Assembly: GCF_021155765.1 (NCBI RefSeq)
Contig: NC_060113.1
Location: 1,044,501-1,108,500, forward strand
Reading direction: 5' to 3'
Source of the DNA: Diprion similis
Lineage: Eukaryota > Arthropoda > Insecta > Hymenoptera > Diprionidae
Length of the DNA stretch: 64,000 nucleotides
The notes beneath the pieces are model-generated. The model was not told the DNA's origin. It saw only the letters and a list, made by a program, of their open reading frames with translations, and ran no database searches. Positions within the stretch are counted from its first letter, which is position 1, and each line of letters opens with the position of its first letter. Positions 26,801 through 38,088 of this stretch are shown piece after piece. The translations under genes and the position numbers were made by a program.

Positions 26801-29800
26801 CTAACCCCTTTGCATTTTTGGTTAAAATTTCGAAGACTTTGAAAAGTGCTGCAATTAATTCTTTCAGGCACTATTCCGACGTAATTTCGCGAGAGGAATT
26901 GATTAAGCGCAGTCCCAATACGCTGCGAGCAACGGATCAAAAGTTACAGGCAAAAAACTGCTTATTTTCGTCCTCATTTCTCTGCTGTTGGTCCTACGCT
27001 CTTTTTCGTGTGTTTTTTGAGTTCCTGGGGGTCGAATTACTCCGGAAAGGGTCATACAAATCGATTCCAAGACAAAAGATTTTTCGGCCAAAAAAAATCC
27101 AAGGCTAACCCCTTTGCATTTTTGGTGAAAATTTCGACGACTTTGAAAAGTGCTGCAATTAATTCTTTCGGGCACTATTCCGACGTAATTTTGCGAGAGG
27201 AATCGATTAAGCGCAGTCCCAATACGCTGCGAGCAACGAATCAAAAGTTACAGGCGAAAAACTGCTTATTTTCGTCCTCATTTCTCTGCTGTTGGTCGTA
27301 CGCTCTTTTTCGTGTGTTTTTTGAGTTCCTGGGGGTCGATTTACTCCGGAAAGGGTCATACAAATCGATTCCAAGACAAAAGATTTTTCGGCCAAAAAAA
27401 ATCCAAGGCTAACCCCTTTGCATTTTTGGTGAAAATTTCGACGACTTTGAAAAGTGCTGCAATTAATTCTTTCAGGCACTATTCCGACGTAATTTTGCGA
27501 GAGGAATCGATTAAGCGCAGTCCCAATACGCTGCGAGCAACGGATCAAAAGTTACAGGCGAAAAACTGCTTATTTTCGTCCTCATTTCTCTGCTGTTGGT
27601 CCTACGCTCTTTTTCGTGTGTTTTTTGAGTTCCTGGGGGTCGATTCACTCCGGAAAGGGTCATACAAATCGATTCCAAGACAAGAGATTTTTCGGCCAAA
27701 AAAAATCCAAGGCTAACCCCTTTGCATTTTTGGTGAAAATTTCGACGACTTTGAAAAGTGCTGCAATTAATTCTTTCAGGCACTATTCCGACGTAATTTT
27801 GCGAGAGGAATCGATTAAGCCCAGTCCCAATACGCTGCGAGCAACGGATCAAAAGTTACAGGCAAAAAACTGCTTATTTTCGTCCTCATTTCTCTGCTGG
27901 TGGTCCTACGCTCTTTTTCGTGTGTTTTTTGAGTTCCTGGGGGTCGATTTACTCCGGAAAGGGTCATACAAATCGATTCCAAGACAAAAGATTTTTCGGC
28001 CAAAAAAAATCCAAGGCTAACCCCTTTGCATTTTTGGTAAAAATTTCGACGACTTTGAAAAGTGCTGCAATTAATTATTTCAGGCACTATTCCGACGTAA
28101 TTTTGCGAGAGGAATCGATTAAGCGCAGTCCCAATACGCTGCGAGCAACGGATCAAAAGTTACAGGCGAAAAACTGCTTATTTTCGTCCTCATTTCTCTG
28201 CTGTTGGTCCTACGGTCTTTTTCGTGTGTTTTTTGAGTTCCTAGGGGTCGATTTACTCCGGAAAGGGTCATACAAATCGATTTCAAGACAAAAGATTTTT
28301 CGGCCAAAAAAAATCCTAGGCTAACCCCTTTGCATTTTTGGTAAAAATTTCGACGACTTTGAAAAGTGCTGCAATTAATTCTTTCAGGCACTATTCCGAC
28401 GTAATTTTGCGAGAGGAATCGATCAAGCCCAGTCCTAATACGCTGCGAGCAACGGATCAAAAGTTACAGGCGAAAAACTGCTTATTTTCGTCCTCATTTC
28501 TCTGCTGTTGGTCCTACGCTCTTTTTCGTGTGTTTTTTGAGTTCCTGGGGGTCGATTTACTCCGGAAAGGGTCATACAAATCGATTCCAAGAAAAATGAT
28601 TTTTCGGCCAAAAAAAATCCAAGGCTAACCCCTTTGCATTTTTGGTAAAAATTTCGACGACTTTGAAAAGTGCTGCAATTAATTCTTTCGGGCACTATTC
28701 CGACGTAATTTTGCGAGAGGAATCGATTAAGCGCAGTCCCAATACGCTGCGAGCAACGGATCAAAAGTTACAGGCGAAAAACTGCTTATTTTCGTCCTCA
28801 TTTCTCTGCTGTTGGTCCTACGGTCTTTTTCGTGTGTTTTTTGAGTTCCTGGTGGTCGATTTACTCCGGAAAGGGTCATACAAATCGATTTCAAGACAAA
28901 AGATTTTTCGGCCAAAAAAAATCCAAGGCTAACCCCTTTGCATTTTTGGTTAAAATTTCGAAGACTTTGAAAAGTGCTGCAATTAATTCTTTCCGGCACT
29001 GTTCCGACGTAATTTTGCGAGAGGAATCGATTAAGCGCAGTCCCAATACGCTGCGAGCAACGGATCAAAAGTTACAGGCAAAAAACTGCTTATTTTCGTC
29101 CTCATTTCTCTGCTGTTGGTCCTACGCTCTTTTTCGTGTGTTTTTTGAGTTCCTGGGGGTCGAATTACTCCGGAAAGGGTCATACAAATCGATTCCAAGA
29201 CAAAAGATTTTTCGGCCAAAAAAAATCCAAGGCTAACCCCTTTGCATTTTTGGTGAAAATTTCGACGACTTTGAAAAGTGCTGCAATTAATTCTTTCGGG
29301 CACTATTCCGAAGTAATTTTGCGAGAGGAATCGATTAAGCGCAGTCCCAATACGCTGCGAGCAACGAATCAAAAGTTACAGGCGAAAAACTGCTTATTTT
29401 CGTCCTCATTTCTCTGCTGTTGGTCGTACGCTCTTTTTCGTGTGTTTTTTGAGTTCCTGGGGGTCGATTTACTCCGGAAAGGGTCATACAAATCGATTCC
29501 AAGACAAGAGATTTTTCGGCCAAAAAAAATCCAAGGCTAACCCCTTTGCATTTTTGGTGAAAATTTCGACGACTTTGAAAAGTGCTGCAATTAATTCTTT
29601 CGGGCACTATTCCGACGTAATTTTGCGAGAGAAATCGATTAAGCCCAGTCCCAATACGCTGCGAGCAACGGATCAAAAGTTACAGGCAAAAAACTGCTTA
29701 TTTTCGTCCTCATTTCTCTGCTGGTGGTCCTACGCTCTTTTTCGTGTGTTTTTTGAGTTCCTGGGGGTCGATTTACTCCGGAAAGGGTCATACAAATCGA

Positions 29801-30590
29801 TTCCAAGACAAAAGATTTTTCGGCCAAAAAAAATCCAAGGCTAACCCCTTTGCATTTTTGGTTAAAATTTCGAAGACTTTGAAAAGTGCTGCAATTAATT
29901 CTTTCCGGCACTGTTCCGACGTAATTTTGCGAGAGGAATCGATTAAGCGCAGTCCCAATACGCTGCGAGCAACGGATCAAAAGTTACAGGCAAAAAACTG
30001 CTTATTTTCGTCCTCATTTCTCTGCTGTTGGTCCTACGCTCTTTTTCGTGTGTTTTTTGAGTTCCTGGGGGTCGAATTACTCCGGAAAGGGTCATACAAA
30101 TCGATTCCAAGACAAAAGATTTTTCGGCCAAAAAAAATCCAAGGCTAACCCCTTTGCATTTTTGGTGAAAATTTCGACGACTTTGAAAAGTGCTGCAATT
30201 AATTCTTTCGGGCACTATTCCGACGTAATTTTGCGAGAGGAATCGATTAAGCGCAGTCCCAATACGCTGCGAGCAACGAATCAAAAGTTACAGGCGAAAA
30301 ACTGCTTATTTTCGTCCTCATTTCTCTGCTGTTGGTCCTACGCTCTTTTTCGTGTGTTTTTTGAGTTCCTGGGGGTCGATTTACTCCGGAAAGGGTCATA
30401 CAAATCGATTCCAAGACAAAAGATTTTTCGGCCAAAAAAAATCCAAGGCTAACCCCTTTGCATTTTTGGTGAAAATTTCGACGACTTTGAAAAGTGCTGC
30501 AATTAATTCTTTCAGGCACTATTCCGACGTAATTTTGCGAGAGGAATCGATTAAGCGCAGTCCCAATACGCTGCGAGCAACGGATCAAAA
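26600..30590. repeat. Seven-monomer and three-monomer higher-order repeats (2128 bp and 912 bp)
   Basis: Monomers carrying TTCGAAGACTTTG (for TTCGACGACTTTG) followed by GGGGTCGAATTACTCC recur near 26830, 28960 and 29870. The spacings are about 2128 bp (seven monomers) and 912 bp (three monomers). The neighbouring variants TGGTCGTACG (near 27295 and 29423) and CTGGTGGTCC (near 25770, 27898 and 29722) follow the same spacing. A 3040-bp offset (ten monomers) also links the monomers near 27207 and 30247. Nested offsets of this kind imply several rounds of unequal exchange. Confidence 0.7.
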
Positions 30591-31205
30591 GTTACAGGCG
30601 AAAAACTGCTTATTTTCGTCCTCATTTCTCTGCTGTTGGTCCTACGCTCTTTTTCGTGTGTTTTTTGAGTTCCTGGGGGTCGATTTACTCCGGATAGGGT
30701 CATACAAATCGATTCCAAGACAAAAGATTTTTCGGCCAAAAAAAATCCAAGGCTAACCCCTTTGCATTTTTGGTAAAAATTTCGACGACTTTGAAAAGTG
30801 CTGCAATTAATTCTTTCAGGCACTATTCCGACGTAATTTTGCGAGAGGAATCGATTAAGCGCAGTCCCAATACGCTGCGAGCAACGGATCAAAAGTTACA
30901 GGCGAAAAACTGCTTATTTTCGTCCTCATTTCTCTGCTGTTGGTCCTACGCTCTTTTTCGTGTGTTTTTTGAGTTCCTGGGGGTCGATTTACTCCGGAAA
31001 GGGTCATACAAATCGATTCCAAGACAAAAGATTTTTCGGCCAAAAAAAATCCAAGGCTAACCCCTTTGCATTTTTGGTGAAAATTTCGACGACTTTGAAA
31101 AGTGCTGCAATTAATTCTTTCGGGCACTATTCCGACGTAATTTTGCGAGAGGAATCGATTAAGCGCAGTCCCAATACGCTGCGAGCAACGGATCAAAAGT
31201 TACAG

Positions 31206-32146
31206 CAAAAAAACTGCAGATTTTTATCGTCATTTCTTTGCTGTTGGTCCTACGCTTTTTTTAATGTGTTCCTTGAGTTCCTGTGGTTCCAATTAGCCTA
31301 GAAACGGTCATACAAATCAATTCGGAGACCAAAAATTTTCGGCTCTTAAAATCGCAAAAAAAGTAAGGCTAACCCCTTTGGATTTTTGGCGAAAATTTCG
31401 ACGACTTTGAAAAGTGCTGCAATTAATTCTTCAGGGCACTATTCCGACGTAATTTTGCGAGAGATATCGATTAAGCGCAGTCCCAATACGCTGCGAGCAA
31501 CGGATCAAAAGTTACAGCCAAAAAACTGCAGATTTTTATCGTTATTTCTCTGCTGTTGGTCCTACGCTTTTTTTTATGTGTTATTTGAGTTCCCGTGGTT
31601 TCAATTAGCCTAAAAACGGTCACACAAATTAATTCGGAGACCAAAAATTTTCGGCTCCAAAAATCGCAAAAAAAGTAAGGCTAACCCCTTTGGAACTTCG
31701 GCGAAAATTTCGACGACTTCGAAAAGTGCTGCAATTAATTCTTCAGGGCACCATTCCGACGTAATTTCGCGAGAGAAATCGATTAGGCGCAGTCCCAATA
31801 CGCTGCGAGCAACGGATCAGAAGTTACAGCCAAAAAACTGCAGATTTCCATTGTCATTTCTCTGCTGTTGGTCCTACGCTTTTCTTAATTTGTTTCTTGA
31901 GTTTCTGGGGTTCCAATTAGCCAATAAACAGTCATACAAATCAATTCGGTGACGAGAAATTTTCAGCTCCAAAAATCGCAAAAAAAGTAAGGCTAACCCC
32001 ATTGGATTTTTAGCGAAAATTTCGATGATTTCGAAAAGTGCTGCAATCAATTATTTAGGGCACTATTCTGACGCAATTTTGCGAGAGAAATTGATTGAGC
32101 GCAGTCCCAATACGCTGCGAGCAACGGATCAAAAGTTACAGCTAAA
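31206..32146. repeat. Array-edge satellite subfamily, 311-312-bp monomers
   Basis: At about 31205 the canonical unit switches abruptly, inside a monomer, to a variant form. The landmark GAAAATTTCG then falls at 31391, 31703 and 32014 (steps of 312, 312 and 311 bp). The copies share diagnostic changes absent from the main array, such as ACTGCAGATTT, CCAATTAGCC, ATCGCAAAAAAAGTAAGG and CAATTCGGAGACC. They are therefore a related subfamily and not randomly decayed main-type units. They also differ more from each other than the main copies do. Homology ends near 32146, in the sequence GTTACAGCTAAAAC. Confidence 0.93.
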
Positions 32147-33158
32147 ACACAGAAATCTGTTCAGGGTTTCTGAATGGGTGAGGACGAAAAAGCACATATT
32201 CACACTTATAAAGTTTCAACCTCAGTTCAGGTCTAGTTTATTCAACATGCGGTAATTCTAGTACCAGAGATCGGCTTTCAATGTTTCGTAATTCAATAAG
32301 TTGACAAAACGTGCTAAAGCGAACATACAAATAATAATACAAAACATGTGTCTAAACTTTACTGAAGAAATTCCCTTATCATATGGTGAAAAGGAAAGCA
32401 ATATCTTAAGCAAACTAACAAAAACACTATATCGGATAGCTACCGTCGTAGTTCGTAAATGTAGTGTAAGTACCGGCCTCTGCACAGGCTCAACGCACCC
32501 CCGCAGGATAAGATATAATATGTATGATAACGTATTGTTACTATTTTATGTAATTTGTACCAAAATAATGAATCGACTAGGCTTTCACGTATTTTCTACA
32601 AATTTTCTCAGCCGTTTTCGATCTACGATGCTCTAAATGCCATCTTTGCAAACCTTGATGTTCAATTAGTTCAGAAAGAGTCGTTTGAATCTGAACAACG
32701 AATCAGTTTTCGAATATCAGATTTTAATAGGCGGCAAGATTTTCATAAATTGTACTCAAAGTTGGCCTCCATCACAGAATGTAAATCCATTGACATAATT
32801 TACGTAGTATCTTTATTCCGCGCCGCCACCTAGTACCACGACCAGCCTGTAGTAAAGAAAGCCGACCACAGCCTTCCCACTGCCTCCTTGATTAAAGAGC
32901 GTTCGTAATCAATATCAACATGGCGTCGGCATACCGGTCGAACGCAAAACGTTATGCAGACTTATTTCTGTCATGCAAACATTGAATGATACTGCCCAGA
33001 CATGAAATTGTGGTACAGAATAGGTGTCCTCCGCCATGGTGTAAGTGATTCGCGTGATTCCACCTCAAACAATGCAATAAATTATGAAAATCCACCCAAG
33101 GTTTTGACGTTTGACGTTTGACTGGGACGACGCGCGGAGAAGCACTACATAAACAATC
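32147..33158. other. Unique DNA between the satellite edge and HPS4; no gene seen
   Basis: About 1 kb of AT-rich unique sequence. Short open frames exist on both strands, such as 32301-32636 (+) and 32555-32833 (+). They lack recognisable domains and convincing splice or start context, so I do not call a gene. The right end, from about 32830, is less AT-rich and leads into the HPS4 promoter. Confidence 0.6.
33104..33122 (+). promoter_or_regulatory. Repeated TGACGT motifs upstream of HPS4
   Basis: TTGACGTTTGACGTTTGAC contains two overlapping TGACGT (CRE/ATF half-site-like) motifs, at 33105-33110 and 33112-33117. They lie about 40-55 bp before the proposed HPS4 start codon at 33159, in a locally GC-richer stretch (CGACGCGCGG follows). 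Promoter function is inferred from position and motif only. Confidence 0.3.
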
Positions 33159-36100
33159 ATGGCAAAGTACGTCGACTGTTACGTAATTGTTGCGTTATCT
33201 AATTAAAAAGTAGCGTAGTAGCGTGATAATGGAATGTTTACTACTTTGTCAAGCTGTTCTTTTTTACGAATGATTCTCGCCGACTCCCGTCCACTCTTTT
33301 ATCTGCTAAGAGGTTCAACCAATCTTAATGCTCTCTCTCATATAATTTTTACACTTTAATTGCACAAAAATCTTTCCATATGTCTCTGTATAATTCTTTA
33401 ATATTCGTGAAAGACAATGCAGATTTCAAATTGGTGTGAGTTTATTTTTGTATCAATTAAAATTAATATCTTAAAATAACTATAATGATTTCAGGTGAAT
33501 ATTGCCCAGACAGCATTTACCATGCGGAAGATATTTCTCATTGCGCTTAAAAATTAAGTCTATCAAGAATATGAATTTCATATCTTCTTGTCAAAAGTGT
33601 GCTCTGCCATTTTATCACTAGTTTTTGGTTTAGGCAAGCTTTATCAATCCGTGTACTTGCCACTGTTCAATTCTCGATACAAAATTCGAAGTATCAGTAA
33701 CTGATGTCATTGCTTTCAACTTGATAAGCTTTCTATTATCATAGATAACTAACTTATCCATTTCAACAGAGCTAATTTGATCCATTTCATCAGATAATTG
33801 TATTATCTGTTCGATGAGGACCATTGTAAAAGAGTCACGAAGTATCAATCAAAAGTTGAACAGTACCTCTTTTTATAAATACCGACTTTCTACCTCATAG
33901 GTGTAGATTAATTCTTTGGTGTCTTAGGTCAAAGTAGATAACTTATTTCTTTAAATTTGTAGCTCATAAGCAGGTTTTTTTTATAGAAATTACAATACAA
34001 AATGTAGGATTTAATTTAAAGATTGACCGGCATGCGTGCAGCGCTATGTATATTAACCTGAAGAACCAATTATTTTTCTCAGGTTTGGTTGATTTCATCA
34101 AAGTTGTGCTCTATTTCTTCAGTCCTCAACGGAAAGAAAATACTCGACACAAAATTTTTACTGTCCGTCAAGCGCCTGATTGTTCAAAGTCTTACTGTGC
34201 CTATGTGTAAAAGTTCAAAGCAAGGAGTTGTTTTTATTCTGACCTAAATCACCAAAGATTTAAGCTGCACATCTCTTTGATTGAAGTATCTCAGTAAATG
34301 TAGCTGGAATGCGGATACTTAGTCTCACAAATTGAATCCAACATATGAACATGTAATATTCAGATAGTGGCAGACTTATGGATAGAATAAATATAACACA
34401 AATTGGGTCAACCATAGTTGGAATGTTCATCATAAGCGACCTTAGCTCTCATTTGTTATACTACAATCACTCTTTTGCTTATTCAGCGAGTCAAACGTTG
34501 CCATCTAATCTTTACACATATTCATAGTTCATTTCTATCCAAGCGCATTGTACATACATAACAAAGTCAGAGCATTAGGCTAAAGTAATTCTCTTATACA
34601 AAGCTACTAAACAATGGTTGTGCTTAGGCTAATGATTCAATTGAAAAAATTGTTTATTAATAACTAGGTAGTTTATTCGAATCATAATTTAATTCATTAT
34701 GTTACTTTCTAATTATCGGCCTGTGGTTGTTATTCGTTCTAGGGAAATGATGATAGTGTTCGTGTACGACACAGCAAGGTGTCGCAGAGAGGAAGATGAC
34801 CCTGCCGAGGCTGTTATTTATTTTCATCCTGCTTGGGTATCACCTACCCAAAGGCTCGCACTCGCCGGTCAATTGATGGGTGTCACACAGTTTCTTACTA
34901 CATCTTTCTCACCTCCACGAGTAATTTCTCTACAAGGTGGCAAATTTGTTTTAAAAAAATTGGGACAGTATATACTAGTGAGTTTGAATTAACATTTAAC
35001 AACTCAACTGCATGCTGATAGCTTTCTAACTTGGTCTAATAGACAAGATAAATCTACAAAAGCCGAACTTACTTTCCATTGTACCCAGGCAGTCGGAACT
35101 GACCGAAATATTCAGGATTGGGTAGTCCAGAGACGAGCTGACACTTTGGAATCGACACTGAAATTTTATCATCGTGATCTTGAAACTATTTCGACATCAC
35201 TTGGTGGGGACAGGAACAGACTGACTGAGAAATTATATCAAATGTTTGAAACTTATCTTCCTATACTGCAATACGGTGCCAACTTATTCACCAATCTTCC
35301 CACCATCAAGTTTCCTAAGGTTCGCTTTTTCACCAAAGTAATTTATATCATTCTGATTCTAAATTCCGAAAAATCAATTCCAAATTTATTACACTAAGTT
35401 TTTTGGATTATAGGTGACGAAAAATAAAATCACCATTTTTTACTGTGAACAAGCTAATTGTTTGAAAAATATTTTCGTTCCAGAGTGCAAGCAATGTTTT
35501 TTTAGAAGCTATACAAGTGCTACAATATTGCCAAGAAACAAGTGGTATTTTAGGCGGTGCCTTGTTCTACAATAATAAGTAAGTAACATCGTCTATTTTA
35601 TTTACCTGAAATATTTTTGGTATTGACTTCTTTGCAAATGATCAGAAGTCAACTCCAAATTTCAAACTTAATCATTGACACAATTTTGTCATAATCCAGG
35701 GTTGTGGCTACTCAGCTGAATCCGGAATTGACCAAACAATTAATCGTAACTGATCCGTATCGTATAAAGGTAACGGAAATAAATGAATTTGAGATCAGTG
35801 GAATTTTATCAAGTATAATATATTTTTTACTTTGCATCTAGGCCCCTGCAGAAACTGTAGGAACAGGGTTTGATCTGCCAGTCGGAGTTCAACTCCTCCG
35901 AGTCTACGTTGAACGCAAACAAGTAATCAAATTGAAACAAGATGCAGCTGCCGAACGTGTCTATAATTCGTATCTTGACCCTACCATGAAAAAAACAATG
36001 TTGAAAAAGGTGCTGTTCGGTATTTTGTAAACCATCGCTGTCTACTTCACTCATTCCACTACTACTCACTGCTATAGTATTTACTACTGTGAATTAACAT

Positions 36101-38088
36101 TGGTGGATTTTTCTTTGGTTACTCAATCTAAAATTGACAAAACACACGTTTCAGAACTTATCGAAGAATAACATAAAGGATTCTTGCACCTCGGGTATGA
36201 AACGCGATACGTCACGGATATTCACAGTACCAGAAGAAGGAGAATTGGACTCGATGCAGTACGATAGCGGTGCATCTTTCTACCCCTCGCTACCTCCCAC
36301 AACATATAGCTCACCAGCAAAACGGAAGCAAGATGTTACAACAGATCGCTCCAAGACTGTAAACCCGTTGACCCCTAGCGTTTGTTCTACACCTTTGAAG
36401 GACGTTAACAGAATGCTTCATGAAACCGCAGTATTGATTTGCAGCGGTGCGGATGACTGTGAGAGCAAAGCTATGCCTGAAAAGCAAGTTGTTGAAGTAG
36501 AAAATATCAGTGACATCCCAGACCTTGTCAAGGAAGCACTAAGGTGCAAAAGGGCAAACAAACTAAGGAATGCACCTCCGATCGAGAAGCTGGATAAACT
36601 TAGATTTCCTGCTAAAATAAGTCTTAGTTTGCCAGACCTGACTAAAACGTTACACAAACATACGAATAGAGTATCTCTTAGGTACTACAGTATAGGATTA
36701 CCAAGCTTGAATAACAATCTTTGCTCTGACTACTACGAGGATTCACCTCGAAAAAAACTTCCACCGGGGAAACAGTTTTACCATACAATTACAGACCCAT
36801 GCTTCCCAATATTCAGGACCGATGGTTTACCAGTTTCCAAAGCTTTGTACGATTACAATGTTGCTACACATTACCAGGAACTCAAGTCTGGTGCAGCCAA
36901 TGTAAAGTTGGCTACACATACAGATTTTTTACAAAAGTTTCCATTGGTGGAAAATCATAAGGCAGCTATGATAGAAGGATTCGATTGTCAAGTTCTGTCC
37001 GTTTCTGAGAATACCGCTGTTTCCAATGCTGACGTAACAACAGAGAAAAAAACGAAACAAGAAATTTACCGTCGATCTATGAGTCTACCTCTTAAATCCT
37101 TAAATGCTCCAGACGAAGAGGGTAGGGAAAAATCGGCCTCGGAATGCGGTAGCATTTTCGATTTACCTCAACGAAAAAAACTTGACGGGTTACAGTTAAC
37201 GCCGTTAATGTCAAAGCTTAGTTTACTAGCCGACGAACGTACGAGTGGGTTTTGCAGTAGAGAAACTACACCAAGTGAATTTCGTGACTTATCAAGTTTC
37301 TCTACAACGACAAACCAGTTGCTCAGGAGCAAACTGGATGCAGCAAGCAAAGACGTGAGTGACGAGGAAGAGGACCTAGATCAAGACTGGATTTATTCCA
37401 AGACGGAGGAAAGTTCCTTGGAAAAACTTGAACTTTTTATTTATGGCCAGCAAAACATGGTCCTAGTATTGTTAATGGAAGAAAATGTTGGCAACAATTG
37501 CGACCTCATACATTCCCTAGTTAGTATATGTATGAAATATTTTTTGCACCAATGCAATGTTGCACATTTGTTTTCAGTAGAAACCATTTGCCAATACTCA
37601 AAAATTAATATTTCCAATAGTGGGATACTTGTGTTCAAGTTCTTGCGAAACTAGAGTCTAAACTTCAACGATGTCTAGAACCTCTACCACCCAGTGACAG
37701 CAGAGAATTGTACAGCGTCCTCAGCGTAGATCCACAATGGGATACAGTCCACCGTGCTGGTCTCTGGGGTGTTACAGAAACAGAAATCATCTCATTTCTT
37801 CACGACAGATTCAGTAAAGCTAGTAACATGACAGACATTGTAGTGAGGTAAGAAACCCGTAGCTACTCTACTTCAGAGACTGAAATAATTTCTTCGCATG
37901 TTTCTGTTCACAGAACGGAAGACACGGTCGTATATGGATACCAGTGCGGAAAGCTGCAAGTTTTTTATCAGCAGGCTATGGCGCCCAACATGAATGGCGG
38001 ACTACCTACACCAGCGGATCTAATGGGTGTTGTTCCTCTCAAGGCTAAGCGAAGATTGGAGAGAGATCATGGCATAATTTTGTTGTAA
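33159..38088 (+). CDS. HPS4: Hermansky-Pudlak syndrome 4 protein homologue (BLOC-3 subunit), 9 coding exons
   Basis: HPS4 and HPS1 form BLOC-3, the guanine nucleotide exchange factor for Rab32/38-type GTPases, acting on lysosome-related organelles. Exons: 33159-33166, 34743-34977, 35089-35319, 35484-35578, 35700-35769, 35842-36009, 36155-37519, 37621-37847, 37914-38088. All junctions keep phase and give 857 residues; human HPS4 is about 708. The N-terminus (VFVYDTARCRREEDDP, then AVIYFHPAWVSPTQR, then LALAGQLMG) and the block ILGGALFYNNK-VVATQLNPEL match the HPS4 longin-like region. The long exon 36155-37519 is a Ser/Thr-rich, acidic linker typical of the family. The C-terminus (DLMGVVPLKAKRRLERDHG then IILL) matches the conserved HPS4 end. 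The first exon holds only ATG GCA AA before a GTACGT donor; it gives MAKEMM as the start. If it is wrong, translation could begin at 34747. Exon 3 has a weak donor (GTTCGC). Confidence 0.85.

Larger units (their letters stand above)
1..31205. repeat. 304-bp tandem satellite array (main, homogeneous part)
   Basis: Head-to-tail copies of a 304-bp unit run from the left window edge without interruption. The landmark GAAAATTTCG (or AAAAATTTCG) falls at 72, 376 and so on to 31079. That distance equals 102 periods minus one base; the missing base is a C in the TTTTTCGGCC block near 3373. Copies differ by scattered substitutions (for example TGGTGAAAA/TGGTAAAAA, TTTCGGGCA/TTTCAGGCA/TTTCGCGCA, TACGCTC/TACGGTC). 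Each unit carries an A8 tract, two ATCGATT motifs and a short dyad CGCAG-10 nt-CTGCG. Nothing in it resembles a transposase, tRNA or rRNA. It is not coding: the reading frames in it are by-products of the repeat. I do not recognise the family. The array continues beyond position 1. Confidence 0.98.

Noticed and set aside
1..31205. CENP-B box in the satellite
   Set aside because: The closest candidate, around TTTCGGGCACTATTCC, lacks the required A and CGGG at the right spacing. Centromeric identity cannot be claimed from sequence.
1..31301. Serial 134-codon (+) and 113-codon (-) open frames as a protein family or polyprotein
   Set aside because: They are periodic by-products of the 304-bp satellite. 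The frame rotates every monomer, amino-acid changes are as free as silent ones, and no start or splice context supports them.
1..32146. CRISPR array
   Set aside because: Repeats are 304 bp and directly adjacent, with no unique spacers, in a eukaryotic context.
32301..32833. Two overlapping plus-strand frames (111 and 92 codons) as a gene between satellite and HPS4
   Set aside because: No recognisable motif, low complexity of evidence, and no splice pattern linking them. Likely chance.
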